Both the position numbers and the translations under genes were made by a program. Below, piece after piece: positions 26,141-35,859 of a DNA stretch of 64,000 nucleotides (position 1 is the stretch's first letter; each line of letters opens with the position of its first letter). Source of the DNA: Deinococcus puniceus (GTDB lineage: Bacteria > Deinococcota > Deinococci > Deinococcales > Deinococcaceae); contig NZ_CP011387.1 in assembly GCF_001644565.1 (NCBI RefSeq), forward strand, positions 1,658,501 through 1,722,500. Reading direction: 5' to 3'. The notes under the pieces were generated by a model. The model was given only the letters and a program-made list of their open reading frames with translations, searched no databases and was not told the DNA's origin.

Positions 26141-26169
26141 AGTATAGATTTTTTTAGCCATAATGTGAA
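26141..26169 (-). promoter_or_regulatory. Sigma-A promoter of the polysaccharide cluster
   Basis: On the minus strand TTCACA (26169-26164) and TATACT (26146-26141) are separated by exactly 17 bp, each one base from consensus. Transcription would start near 26134, leaving an untranslated leader of about 110 nt before the PelF-like start codon, unlike the leaderless genes elsewhere in the window. Confidence 0.7.
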
Positions 26170-26302
26170 AAATTTGACTATTTTTGGTAAATGACCACCC
26201 GTTGGGTGTATACGTGATTTGAGGGAGAATGACCGGATACTCGTGCCACACAGTCCTGGGCGGCCATCCCACCTGAATGGGGGTCTACCGTCTAGATAAG
26301 CC

Positions 26303-26328
26303 AAAAAAGACGGCCTGTGATGGCCGCC
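26303..26328 (-). terminator. Rho-independent terminator of the small acidic protein gene
   Basis: On the minus strand GGCGGCC and GGCCGTC arms enclose a short loop and run directly into TTTTTT. It lies 53 bp past the 26382 stop codon. Confidence 0.75.
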
Positions 26329-26381
26329 TAGATCTGCGTCTAACGTTTTTTGTTTTTAGAGCCTTAATTCCTTCCAGATTC

Positions 26382-26648
26382 CTACTCGCCCAGTTTGCCT
26401 TCGTCGCCCATATTCGAGCTGGGCGGATCGCTGGCCACCATGCTGCCTGCCGAGGCCACGTCCTGCTTGTCCATTCCCCGGTCTTGAAACTCGCCGGGGG
26501 CCTTGCTTTGGGCGTTCACTTCGGCGGCCTGCTCTTTGCGGGGATCAGGCTTGCCCATAAATTGCAAGTCCACGTTGCTGATTTCGTCCTCTGTTTTTAG
26601 AGTACCGGCGGCGGGAGTCTGCGTGCCTTGATCTTTGTTGTCGGTCAT
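26382..26648 (-). CDS. Small hydrophilic acidic protein, unknown function (88 aa)
   Basis: The product has no hydrophobic segment, no Cys, and is rich in Asp, Glu, Gln, Gly and Ser (MTDNKDQGTQTPAAG... to NMGDEGKLGE). It is probably disordered and soluble, comparable in composition to stress-related hydrophilic proteins, but no family is recognised. It has its own terminator and stands between the polysaccharide cluster and the DUF58 operon. The terminator, start context and lack of an overlapping alternative support it as a real gene. Confidence 0.65.
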   Translation of the reverse strand: MTDNKDQGTQTPAAGTLKTEDEISNVDLQFMGKPDPRKEQAAEVNAQSKAPGEFQDRGMDKQDVASAGSMVASDPPSSNMGDEGKLGE

Positions 26649-26783
26649 GTGCCTACGGTAGCAAGCGGAAGTGTACCGGGCCTGAGCCGTTTCTTTAGGT
26701 GGGGGCAGGTCAGGCGTCTAAGGTGCTGGGGCGGTAGGGGTTTGGGGCTGGAGAGGCAAAAGAACCGGCCCAGATCGCATGGC

Positions 26784-26828
26784 CTGCCTTTCCTAGACCC
26801 TTCGACCCTAGACGCTTAGACGCCCTTC
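26784..26828. repeat. CTAGACCCTTCGACCCT repeat, copy A
   Basis: CCTGCCTTTCCTAGACCC through ACGCCCTT matches 61442-61475 with a 9-bp insertion. Both copies lie immediately after the stop codon of a minus-strand gene, here the DUF58 gene. Confidence 0.55.
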
Positions 26829-26856
26829 CGCCGTTCCACAACCGTCGCCCACTCCC

Positions 26857-27978
26857 CTACCCGCCCAGCCGCAACACACTCTGATTACCGCGCAGCACGA
26901 ACACCAGCACGCCTGCTCCGGCCAGTGCGCCCGCCTGCCGCTCCAGCTCACGGATAGAGTCGGGGGCGGCCACCCACTGACGGCGTGGGTTTTCTCCGGG
27001 TTCCAGATAAAAGCCGTCTGGAATGGCGATCAGGGCGACCCGGCTGGCGGTGGCGCGGGCACGCATGGCCTGCTCAATCAGGGCGCTTCCGGCGCGGGCA
27101 GTGAGAATGATCAGGTTGCCGCCTGCGCGAATGGGCGGGATGGTGGGCGAAGTTGAATCAGTTGTCGCCTGTGCCAACCGCAACAGCGCGGCCCGCATGG
27201 CTTCGGGGGTACGGCCTATGGGAGTGGCCCCGGCGTTGGAGGCAACGGCAATTGGCAGGTCGAGCGTGAACGATTCCTGCACCAAGCTGGCCGCCAAACG
27301 CACGGCGCTCTCTAGATACACGTCGCCGCCCGTGCTGAGGTCAAGGTAAACGGTGACGCTGCTGGCGTCAGTGCGCTCCGGCTCGCGCACCGTGAGGTTG
27401 CCCGTGCGGGCCGTGAGCCGCCAATGCACCCGGCCCGGTGGGTCGCCGGGAACGTAGTCGCGCACGCCGCGCAGGCTGATCGGGTCTTCCAGACCGTGCG
27501 TGCGAGACCACGCGCCCTCGCTGAGCAGAGGCCGCAACAAGTCAGGGAGCAGCAGGCCGTGTGTGCCGGGATAGACCTCTAATCTGGTGGGAACATTGAG
27601 GGGCACAGTGCGCCAGAACAGCCCCAGCGGGTCGGCCCAGCGCAGCGTTCCGCCCGCCCACTCGAACACGCCCCGGCGGTTCAGCGTCAGCATAGTTTGG
27701 ACTTGATGCACCGCCTCGCCCTGCACCCAGCCTGCCAAAACTGGCACGGTGTCGGCCACCACGGTACGCGGAGATTCGTCTTCGATCAGCACGCGCACAG
27801 GCAAGAGGTTGGCTATTCTGGCCTGCACGGTCAGTGGAATGCGGCCCCCCGCAAAGGCGGAAGTGGACAACGTGCGGGACAGCGTGACGGTGGGTGGACG
27901 GCGGTAGGCCAGCCAAAGCGCACCCACCAAGAGGGCAATCAGGGCCAGCCAAAACAGCGCGACCAGCAGCAGGGTCAT
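26857..27978 (-). CDS. DUF58-domain protein of a MoxR operon
   Basis: 373 aa. Two N-terminal membrane segments (about residues 2-22) anchor it. The middle carries the DUF58 signature LRGVRDYVPGDPPGRVHWRLTARTG, followed by a von Willebrand A-like region (VTVYLDLSTGGDVYLESA...) with a degenerate metal-binding site. MoxR-DUF58 pairs usually act in assembly or maturation of envelope or metal-dependent complexes. ATG 27978 overlaps the moxR stop by 4 bp. It is the last gene of the three-gene operon. Confidence 0.85.
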   Translation of the reverse strand: MTLLLVALFWLALIALLVGALWLAYRRPPTVTLSRTLSTSAFAGGRIPLTVQARIANLLPVRVLIEDESPRTVVADTVPVLAGWVQGEAVHQVQTMLTLNRRGVFEWAGGTLRWADPLGLFWRTVPLNVPTRLEVYPGTHGLLLPDLLRPLLSEGAWSRTHGLEDPISLRGVRDYVPGDPPGRVHWRLTARTGNLTVREPERTDASSVTVYLDLSTGGDVYLESAVRLAASLVQESFTLDLPIAVASNAGATPIGRTPEAMRAALLRLAQATTDSTSPTIPPIRAGGNLIILTARAGSALIEQAMRARATASRVALIAIPDGFYLEPGENPRRQWVAAPDSIRELERQAGALAGAGVLVFVLRGNQSVLRLGG

Positions 27979-28967
27979 GAATGGGCGAGAGCGTCTGGCA
28001 CGGGCTGAACTTCTACCGGAACGGGTTCGGCCCGCAAGACATCGGCCACCACCGCCTCTCCCGGCGTCCCCTGAAGCCGCGCCTCTACCCGCAGGCTCAG
28101 GCGGTGGGCCAGCACTCCCGGCGCGGCCCGCTGCACATCGTCGGGCGTCACAAATGTCCGGCCTTCCATCCACGCCAGCGCCTGCGCTACGCCCTGCAAA
28201 CCGAGGCTGGCACGCGGCCCGCCGCCCAGCGCCACCATCGGATGCAGCCGGGTGCGGGCCGCCAACCCGGAGATATACCGCCGAAGATCCTCGGCCACGA
28301 ACACGCCCCGCACGGCACTCTGAGCGGCCAGCAGATCGGCGGGCGTGGCAACCCCTTCCAGCGCATGAATCGGGTGCAGGGATTGCAGGCGGCCCAGCAT
28401 CCGCACCTCTTCCTCCAGCGTGGGGTAGCCCACCGACAGCCGCAGCAGAAAGCGGTCAAGTTGCGCTTCGGGCAGGCGGTAGGTTCCCTCATGCTCTACC
28501 GGATTTTGCGTGGCAATGACCACAAACGGCGCGGTCAGGCGGTGCGTGACGCCCGATTCGGTCACTTGGCCCTCCCCCATCGCCTCCAGCAATGCCGACT
28601 GGGTTTTGGGGGTGGCGCGGTTGATTTCGTCGGCCAGCAGGATGCCCGTGAAAATTGGCCCCGGCACGAATTCGAAGGTTCCGGTGGCGGGACGGTACAC
28701 GCTGACGCCCGTGATGTCGCTGGGCAAAAGGTCAGGCGTGAATTGAACCCGCGAAAACGGCAAGCCCAGAGAGGCGGCCAGCGCACGGGCCAGCATGGTT
28801 TTGCCCGTGCCGGGAGCGTCTTCCAGCAGAATATGGCCGCCTGCCAAGATTCCAGCCAGTGCCAGCGCGGTCACGTCGTTTTTGCCCACCAGCACGCGGG
28901 CCACGTTGTCCAGCACGCGCCCGACAAAGGCTGGGGCGGGGGATTGAGAAGCAGTCATGGCCGTCAT
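27975..28967 (-). CDS. MoxR-family AAA+ ATPase
   Basis: 330 aa with Walker A EDAPGTGKT, Walker B ILLADEINRA, sensor-1 VIATQNPVEHEGTYRLPEAQLDRF and the MoxR-type helical insert and lid. It probably works as a chaperone with the DUF58 partner. The ATG at 28967 overlaps the preceding stop as ATGA, which decides the start over an in-frame ATG nine bases later. It is the middle gene of DUF4129-moxR-DUF58. Confidence 0.92.
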   Translation of the reverse strand: MTAMTASQSPAPAFVGRVLDNVARVLVGKNDVTALALAGILAGGHILLEDAPGTGKTMLARALAASLGLPFSRVQFTPDLLPSDITGVSVYRPATGTFEFVPGPIFTGILLADEINRATPKTQSALLEAMGEGQVTESGVTHRLTAPFVVIATQNPVEHEGTYRLPEAQLDRFLLRLSVGYPTLEEEVRMLGRLQSLHPIHALEGVATPADLLAAQSAVRGVFVAEDLRRYISGLAARTRLHPMVALGGGPRASLGLQGVAQALAWMEGRTFVTPDDVQRAAPGVLAHRLSLRVEARLQGTPGEAVVADVLRAEPVPVEVQPVPDALAHS

Positions 28968-30421
28968 TCTGCCGCGTCGGAGGAAGCTACGGGCGGCAAA
29001 GTAGGCAGTTCGGCTCGAATCGTCCCTTCGGCGGCCTCGGCAGCGTCGGCGTCGGTAAGGCTGACCGAGCCTCCGTAGCGCACCGGGGCGTACACGCGGG
29101 CCAGCAGATTCAGCGGGGCGGCCAGCGTGGGCAAGTCGGCGGCGAGGCGGGCGGCGTACCCCTGCGGCGTCTCGTGTGCGGCACGGCCCCGGCCTGCATC
29201 GGTCAGCGCAGTTTCGGTATTGCGGTAGGCCACCCGGACGCGGTGCAGGGCGGCGGCATCGGGCGCATCTGGTGTGGTAGGCAGGGCGGCCTGAGCATCG
29301 CGGCGACTGGCCCCGCGCAAGCTGAGGGCCGTGTGAACCAACAGCGCGAACACCGCCAGATAAAACAGCAGCGCTGCCCACAGCACCAGATTCAAAAACG
29401 ATGTCAGGCAGCGTTCTTCGGGGGTAGCTTCACGGGTGTCTGGTTCGATTGGGGCCAACGCCTCGGCCTGTGCGGGGGGCAGCGTTCCGGCCTCTTGACC
29501 CGGCGCACCACCGAAGGCCAATGCCACCAACAGCACCAGTGTCAGCACGAGGCCCGCGCCCATCAGCCATTCCACGAGCGTTGCAGGCCGCCCGCGCTGG
29601 GCCGGAATGACGCGCAGCAGCAGAAAGAGCGCAAAGAGAACCAAGATTCCAGCCACCAACACCAGTTCACCGGGCGGCGCGGGAATCACATCTTCGGTGA
29701 TCAGGCGGGGGCGCGGGGCAGGGGGTTGCAGGGGGGCCAAAGTGGAGGGGCGGGCGCTGGGTTCGGCGGGGGGAACTTCAGCCGGAGCTTGGGCCTGCAC
29801 GGGCGGCGGAGACGACGTATTCCACAGCGGCGCGGGCCGGGGCAACGCAACAGCCAGAGCCAGCGCAAGGGCCACCGGTAAGGCCAGCCAAGCCGCATTC
29901 TTCCCCGTCCAGCCCGCACCTTCCCGGCCCAACCAACCCGGTCTGCGGTCATCCAAACCCGGACGCATCAGCGCCCCGCCTGCCAGCGCCAGCAGCAGCA
30001 AAGGCTGAGGCGACACCAGACCCGCTGCGAGAACAAAAAAGAGTCCTCTGCGCCGTCCTTCTTCCAGCAGGGACGCGCCCCACGACAGGCCCCCTACGCC
30101 CAGCAACCCCGCCAGATACAGCACCAACAGGTTGCCCAAGCCGCCGGAATTCAGCGCCACCGATAAACCGCCGAGGCCCAGCAGATGGCCCACGATGGCC
30201 GCGCCCACGATCAGAAACGAAATGAGCAGGCGGCCTTCATGCCACAGCACGGAGCGCACGCCTAGCCCAAACAGCAGGCAAAGGAGCAGGCACGCCCACA
30301 CGGGCAACACGCCCAGCAAGGCCAAGGGCAACAGCGCCGCGCCGTAGGCCTGCCAAGCTGGGGCATGGGGGACTTCTACCGGCGTGATCTGATCGTCGTG
30401 CATGGCGTTTGGGGCAGACAT
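28964..30421 (-). CDS. Polytopic membrane protein with C-terminal DUF4129-like domain
   Basis: 485 aa. About eight hydrophobic segments fill residues 25-205 and 250-300 and another lies near 350-370, with a Pro-rich linker near 205-245. The C-terminal 90 residues (VAYRNTETALTDAGRGRAAHETPQGYAARLAADLP) match DUF4129, commonly fused to or adjacent to transglutaminase-like proteins in MoxR-DUF58 operons. No transglutaminase domain is present here. TACACT lies 8 nt before ATG 30421, giving a leaderless first gene of the operon. Confidence 0.8.
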   Translation of the reverse strand: MSAPNAMHDDQITPVEVPHAPAWQAYGAALLPLALLGVLPVWACLLLCLLFGLGVRSVLWHEGRLLISFLIVGAAIVGHLLGLGGLSVALNSGGLGNLLVLYLAGLLGVGGLSWGASLLEEGRRRGLFFVLAAGLVSPQPLLLLALAGGALMRPGLDDRRPGWLGREGAGWTGKNAAWLALPVALALALAVALPRPAPLWNTSSPPPVQAQAPAEVPPAEPSARPSTLAPLQPPAPRPRLITEDVIPAPPGELVLVAGILVLFALFLLLRVIPAQRGRPATLVEWLMGAGLVLTLVLLVALAFGGAPGQEAGTLPPAQAEALAPIEPDTREATPEERCLTSFLNLVLWAALLFYLAVFALLVHTALSLRGASRRDAQAALPTTPDAPDAAALHRVRVAYRNTETALTDAGRGRAAHETPQGYAARLAADLPTLAAPLNLLARVYAPVRYGGSVSLTDADAAEAAEGTIRAELPTLPPVASSDAAE

Positions 30422-30556
30422 TTTGGGCGAGTGTAGCGTGTGGGGCGGGGGATTTGACTCTGATATGAGGCAGCGTGGCTTTACGCTAGTTCAGACCCGA
30501 CTTTCGTCGTTGCTTCTTATGGAAGGGCAATCGCTGTCGCTCACTCACCCCCTCCC

Positions 30557-30583
30557 AGCCTCCCCCCTCAAGAGGGAGGGGCT
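30557..30583. repeat. GC-rich hairpin in the DUF4129/rpoD gap
   Basis: AGCCTCCCCCCTC and AGGGAGGGGCT pair around a 3-nt loop. The centre resembles the inner arms of the GGTGAACCCCCC repeat (11983 and 33003), so it may be a degenerate relative. Confidence 0.45.
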
Positions 30584-30625
30584 AAAGGCCCACCCCAACT
30601 CACTCGCCCCTCCCCCACCCACAAC

Positions 30626-30656
30626 AAAAACCCGCCCTAGCCGAAGCCAGAGCGGG
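30626..30656 (-). terminator. Rho-independent terminator of rpoD
   Basis: On the minus strand CCCGCTCTGGC, a TTCG tetraloop and GCTAGGGCGGG form a strong stem followed by TTTTT, 34 bp past the rpoD stop. Confidence 0.85.
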
Positions 30657-30689
30657 CAGAACAACCCAGATTTTTAGTCGTGCAGAGGC

Positions 30690-32471
30690 TCAGTCCAAGA
30701 AGTCGCGGAGTTTGCGGGTGCGGCTTTCGTGGTACTTCAGCTTCCGCAACGCCTTGTTTTCAATCTGGCGGATGCGTTCGCGGGTCACGTTGAAGCGTTG
30801 GCCCACCTCTTCCAGCGTATGCTCGCGCCCGTCCACGAGGCCTTTGCGGAACTTCAGCACGAGGGCTTCGCGTTCGGTCAGCTTGCTCAGGGCCTTCTCA
30901 AGCTCCTCGCTCAGCAGCGTTTTGGCGGCGTTGTCCACGGGCGAATCCAGATTCTCATCCGGAATGAAATCGCCGTAGAAGCTGTCTTTTTCGTCGCCAA
31001 TCGGGGTTTCCAGTGACACCGGCTCCTGACTGACCTTCTGCACTTCCTCGACTTTGGTGGCGTCCCAGCCCGGCCCCATCGCTTCGGCAATCTCTTCGTG
31101 CGTGGCTTCGCGGCTCAGTTCCTGCTGAAGCTGCCGGGCCGTGCGCGTGAGTTTGTTGATGGTTTCGACCATGTGCACCGGAATGCGGATGGTGCGGGCC
31201 TGATCGGCAATGGCGCGGTTGATGGCCTGCCGAATCCACCACGTCGCATACGTGGAAAACTTGTAGCGGCGGCGGTATTCGAACTTCTCGACGGCGCGGA
31301 TCAGGCCTTGGTTGCCTTCCTGAATCAGGTCAAGGAAGCCGAGGCCGCGTCCGGTGTACTTCTTGGCGATGCTGACCACAAGGCGCAAGTTGGCTTCGAT
31401 GAGTCCCTGCCGGGCATTCGCGCCGTCTTCTGTTTGGCGCATCAGGCGGCGGCGGCCCCGGTCATCCATCTCCAAGTCTTCGTCCAGCGTCTTGCGGGCG
31501 GCCTCGCCTTCCTCAATGCGGCGGGCCAGCGCGATTTCTTCTTCCAGCGTCAGCAGGGGCACGCGCCCGATTTCGTGCAAGTACTGGCGCACGGGATCGT
31601 TGCTGACGGCGCGGGGCATGTCGTCGAAGTATTTTTCTTCGTCGTCTTCGGTGTTGGCCGCCGCCCGGTTGATCGGGCCACCCTCTTCAGCCTCATCCGC
31701 CTCGTCGTCGGTGTCCTCGTCGTCCTCGTCCACGTCCTGCACTTCGATGCCCTGTCCGGCAATAAAGAGCTGCATGTCTTCAAAGGCTTCGGGGCTTTCG
31801 GGGTCTAGGCCGCTGGCTTCGAGGGCCACACTCAGGGCCGCCGCGATGTCCTCGCTGGACAGAATGCCTGCCGCCTTGCCCACTTTGAGCATGTCCTGAA
31901 TGCTGGGGTGGGCGTGGTAGGGCTTGTCGGCGGCGCTGCCCTTGCCGCTGGGCGCGGGTTTGGGAGCCGCTTTGCTGGCCGCAGTCTTGGCCGGGGCTTT
32001 GGCGGCAGCCGTTTTGGGCGCAGCCTTGGCTTTGGCCGCAGGCTTGGGCGCGTCCGCTTCTGCGCCAGCATCCGAGCCAGCGTCAGCTTCTGCCGCGCCG
32101 TCATCGGTCGTGGCGGGAGCCGCTTTGGCCGCTTTGGGCTTGGCTGCGGCCTTTTTGGGAGCGGGCTTGGCCGGGGCAACGTCGGCGGCGGTTGCTTCGG
32201 CACTGTCCGGGTCAGCGTCTATGGCAGCCTCGGTTTTGGGTGCAGCGGCCTTTTTGGGGGCAGGCTTGGCCTTGGCGGGCGCTGGGGCAACCTCAGCAGC
32301 AACTGGCACGGCCTCCGCGCCGCTCTCCGCATCAGGCATGACGGCACGGGTGCGCGGCTGGGTGCGGGTGCGGGGCTTATCGGGGGTCTTGATACGGCTT
32401 TCTTCGGGGGCGGCAAGCGTCGCCGCTGCGGAAACCTTGCTGCGCGTGCGGGGTTTGGTGGAATCTGCCAT
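30690..32471 (-). CDS. rpoD: Primary RNA polymerase sigma factor (sigma-70/SigA)
   Basis: 593 aa. Residues 290-322 are region 1.2 ([22 protein letters not shown]). Regions 2.1-2.4 run from about 358 to 436 ([12 protein letters not shown]...[17 protein letters not shown]), region 3 to about 510, and region 4.2 holds the recognition helix [16 protein letters not shown] (563-578). The last 60 residues are nearly the Thermus SigA sequence. The first 185 residues are unusual: low-complexity Ala/Pro/Lys with repeated [12 protein letters not shown] units, then a region 1.1-like helix set (188-245) and an acidic run (247-265). A consensus AGGAGG precedes ATG 32471. Confidence 0.97.
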   Translation of the reverse strand: MADSTKPRTRSKVSAAATLAAPEESRIKTPDKPRTRTQPRTRAVMPDAESGAEAVPVAAEVAPAPAKAKPAPKKAAAPKTEAAIDADPDSAEATAADVAPAKPAPKKAAAKPKAAKAAPATTDDGAAEADAGSDAGAEADAPKPAAKAKAAPKTAAAKAPAKTAASKAAPKPAPSGKGSAADKPYHAHPSIQDMLKVGKAAGILSSEDIAAALSVALEASGLDPESPEAFEDMQLFIAGQGIEVQDVDEDDEDTDDEADEAEEGGPINRAAANTEDDEEKYFDDMPRAVSNDPVRQYLHEIGRVPLLTLEEEIALARRIEEGEAARKTLDEDLEMDDRGRRRLMRQTEDGANARQGLIEANLRLVVSIAKKYTGRGLGFLDLIQEGNQGLIRAVEKFEYRRRYKFSTYATWWIRQAINRAIADQARTIRIPVHMVETINKLTRTARQLQQELSREATHEEIAEAMGPGWDATKVEEVQKVSQEPVSLETPIGDEKDSFYGDFIPDENLDSPVDNAAKTLLSEELEKALSKLTEREALVLKFRKGLVDGREHTLEEVGQRFNVTRERIRQIENKALRKLKYHESRTRKLRDFLD

Positions 32472-33166
32472 GCGGCCTCCTGAAACGTCAATATTGGATG
32501 TCAGAGTGTAGATCAGCGGGTCGTATTTTCCGGGCCAAAGTCAGAGCGGCAAAGAGGTGGCAACAGTGTTGAGAGCGGTATGCCAAGCGACCTAAACAGG
32601 GCCAACACGGTGGACGTCGGACTCGGGCCGGAAACGTAGGGCTGAGAATACAGGAGAAGGAGGGGGGAAAAGCGCCTGAGCGGAACACTTGAAGCGGGAA
32701 ATGTGCAACGGTGGCCTGAACGCGGGAGAGCGGGCAAAAAGCCCAGAAGGAAGGTCAGCGCAGGCCGGAGCGCGTCAGTCTAGCAAAGTGTCCTGTTCTC
32801 CGGCGACAGGGCAAACGTAGACTGCCCCTCACGGTTCACGGAGAGGCGGGCGTTTGACGGTGGGCAGAGCGGGAGAAACAGGGTCAACATTTCAGGTACG
32901 GGGTGAAACAGAGAAAGGTTCCCGGTGACGGGCGCAGTGTCTTGAGCGGGCCTTTAACCAGAGCAACTGCTTGTTTTTGATTGGCAACACTCCAAGTTGG
33001 AAGGTGAACCCCCCCGTTGCTTCGCAACGCCCCCCTTATAGGTGGGGACAACAGCAGTTGTGCTCCTTTAAGGGGGCTGGCTGTGAAGCAGACTGGGGTT
33101 TACACGTAACACCGTCTCTTAACGCTCACTGAGCTGGGCAAGTTTCACACAGAGCGATTCACTTGA
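32472..33166. other. 695-bp gene-free region upstream of rpoD
   Basis: No convincing coding frame is seen. It should contain the rpoD promoter and leader, but I could not fix a clear -35/-10 pair. A weak inverted pair (AAACG...CCCCTC with GAGAGG...GCGTTT) lies near 32814-32853. The right part, 33003-33105, is a copy of the GGTGAACCCCCC palindromic element. An undetected small RNA cannot be excluded. Confidence 0.5.
33003..33105. repeat. GGTGAACCCCCC palindromic repeat, copy 2 (inverted)
   Basis: It begins GGTGAACCCCCCCGTTGC and ends CTGGCTGTGAAGCAGACTGG plus GGTTTACAC. Read on the opposite strand it matches 11983-12091, including the TGCTTCGCA loop part and the CCCCCCTTA arm. Ends are more diverged than in copy 1. 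It lies just past the 3' end of the methyltransferase gene. Confidence 0.75.
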
Positions 33167-34429
<1,263 letters not shown>

Positions 34430-34701
34430 GCGTTCCCGTTTATCACATGTGGCCCCGGCAAGGTGGGCAGCGCAGACGGACGCCATGTCTAGTCAACATT
34501 CTTCCTCGGCACCTATGTGTAAAGGCCACATTACGCCAACACCCATTCTTTGCCCATCCCAGCTGTTTAGGCTACAGGTGTACCACAACTTAAGACCGAC
34601 CGGGTGAAGTCGGTTCATCCGCCCGCCAGCACCGCAAAAGCATACGCGCCGCTGGCGGAGCTTTTTGATGGCTGCTGGCGCGGGTGCGCTAGCCTAAGGT
34701 C

Positions 34702-35385
34702 GTGTCTTCTCCCGTACCGTCCGTGACTCCCGATTGGGCCTTCGAGCGCGAGCATTGGCGGCGCGGCGCGTTCCGGGTAGCGGGCGTAGACGAGGCGGGG
34801 CGCGGGGCGTGGGCCGGGCCAGTTACGGTGGCGGCAGTCATTTTGCCCGGTCTGGCGCTGGAGTATCCGTTTAGGGACAGCAAGCAACTGACGGCGGCTC
34901 AGCGGGAACGGTACGCGGCGCAGGTGAAGGAAGTGGCCCTGACGTGGGCCGTAGAACACGCTTGGCCCGACGAAATAGACCGCCTGAACATTCTGGGAGC
35001 CACCCACGCCGCCGCCGCCCGTGCCCTCGCCCGCCTAGCTCCGGCCCCGCAAGCCCTGATCACCGACTACCTGAAACTCCGCACGCCCCTCCCGCTGACC
35101 GCCCCGGCGCGGGCCGACGCCCTGAGCTACACGGTGGCCGCCGCCAGTTTGCTGGCGAAAACCGAGCGTGACCGCCTGATGACGGAACTGGAGGCCGAGT
35201 ATCCCGGCTACGGATTTGCCGCCCACAAGGGCTACGGCGCTCCCGCCCACCGCGCCGCTCTGGAGCAACTTGGGGTCACGCCTCAGCACCGCCGCACCTT
35301 CGCGCCCATCGCCCGCTTGCTGGCACAGGACGGATCGGGGAGGCTGTTCGGGGCCGCTTCCTCAGAAGGCCTTGAGGAAAACTAA
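34702..35385 (+). CDS. rnhB: Ribonuclease HII
   Basis: 227 aa with all RNase HII marks: VAGVDEAGRGAWAGPVTVAAV (catalytic Asp-Glu), DSKQLTAAQRE, the second Asp in ALITDYLKL, and SYTVAAASLLAKTERDRLM followed by YGFAAHKGYG. It removes ribonucleotides from DNA and RNA primers. The GTG start at 34702 is supported by TAGCCT 6 nt upstream, a leaderless arrangement. Length is normal. The last 15 residues are a low-complexity tail. Confidence 0.95.
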   Translation: MSSPVPSVTPDWAFEREHWRRGAFRVAGVDEAGRGAWAGPVTVAAVILPGLALEYPFRDSKQLTAAQRERYAAQVKEVALTWAVEHAWPDEIDRLNILGATHAAAARALARLAPAPQALITDYLKLRTPLPLTAPARADALSYTVAAASLLAKTERDRLMTELEAEYPGYGFAAHKGYGAPAHRAALEQLGVTPQHRRTFAPIARLLAQDGSGRLFGAASSEGLEEN

Positions 35386-35528
35386 AGAAAAGGAATCGGC
35401 GCCCCTTCCGTAGGCATTCCCGCAGAACCCCTTAGAGAGCCGGGTCACATTGGCATAGATTTAGACATGAACGGCCCCGCACCGGGCGGGCGGTTCAGAC
35501 GACCTCAACTGGTTCAAGGAGCGTCATC

Positions 35529-35759
35529 ATGGACAACCGCAACATTTCCAACCTGCTCACCATCGCCGGATTTGCCTCCATTCTGGGTTCCATCGCCATC
35601 TGGGCCTCTCAGGGCGGACAGGGCAAGGACGCCGAAACCCGCGCACACGGCGAACGCTTCGGCATCTTCGTGGGCTTATGGGCACCCACCTTCTTCATTC
35701 TCGCCAACCGCTACAACCGCGCCGCACTGGAAGATGGGCGCAAGATTTTTGAGAACTGA
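35529..35759 (+). CDS. Small membrane protein, unknown function (76 aa)
   Basis: Two hydrophobic segments (residues 8-25 and 45-60) flank a polar loop (QGGQGKDAETRAHGER), and the C-terminus is charged. An AGGAGC ribosome site lies 8 nt before ATG 35529. It resembles the many small two-helix proteins of unknown role in Deinococcus; I recognise no family. It is followed by a hairpin that could terminate both this gene and the convergent GNAT gene. Confidence 0.75.
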   Translation: MDNRNISNLLTIAGFASILGSIAIWASQGGQGKDAETRAHGERFGIFVGLWAPTFFILANRYNRAALEDGRKIFEN

Positions 35760-35797
35760 GCTTAGATCTAGCGGGCTTCTCAACCTAAATTAAAGTT

Positions 35798-35842
35798 GTC
35801 GCAGTGGGGCTAGCGCGTTTTTTCGCCCTTTCTGCGACTTCT
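35798..35842. terminator. Possible bidirectional terminator hairpin
   Basis: GTCGCAG and CTGCGAC arms enclose 27 nt that include TTTTTT. It lies between the small membrane protein gene and the convergent acetyltransferase gene, and is followed by TTCTTTT on the plus strand. Confidence 0.45.
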
Positions 35843-35859
35843 TTTGCGTGGCCTACCCG

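Larger units (their letters stand above)
26026..26381. other. AT-rich regulatory spacer before the polysaccharide cluster
   Basis: No gene is seen. It holds a sigma-A promoter and about 110 bp of leader for the minus-strand cluster, and the terminator of the small acidic protein gene. Base composition is clearly lower in GC than in the surroundings between about 26135 and 26240. Confidence 0.6.

Noticed and set aside
34430..34701. Small gene or RNA in the rnhB upstream region
   Set aside because: Open frames are short with no ribosome site or -10 spacing; an ACCGAC/GTCGGT pair is too small to name as an operator.
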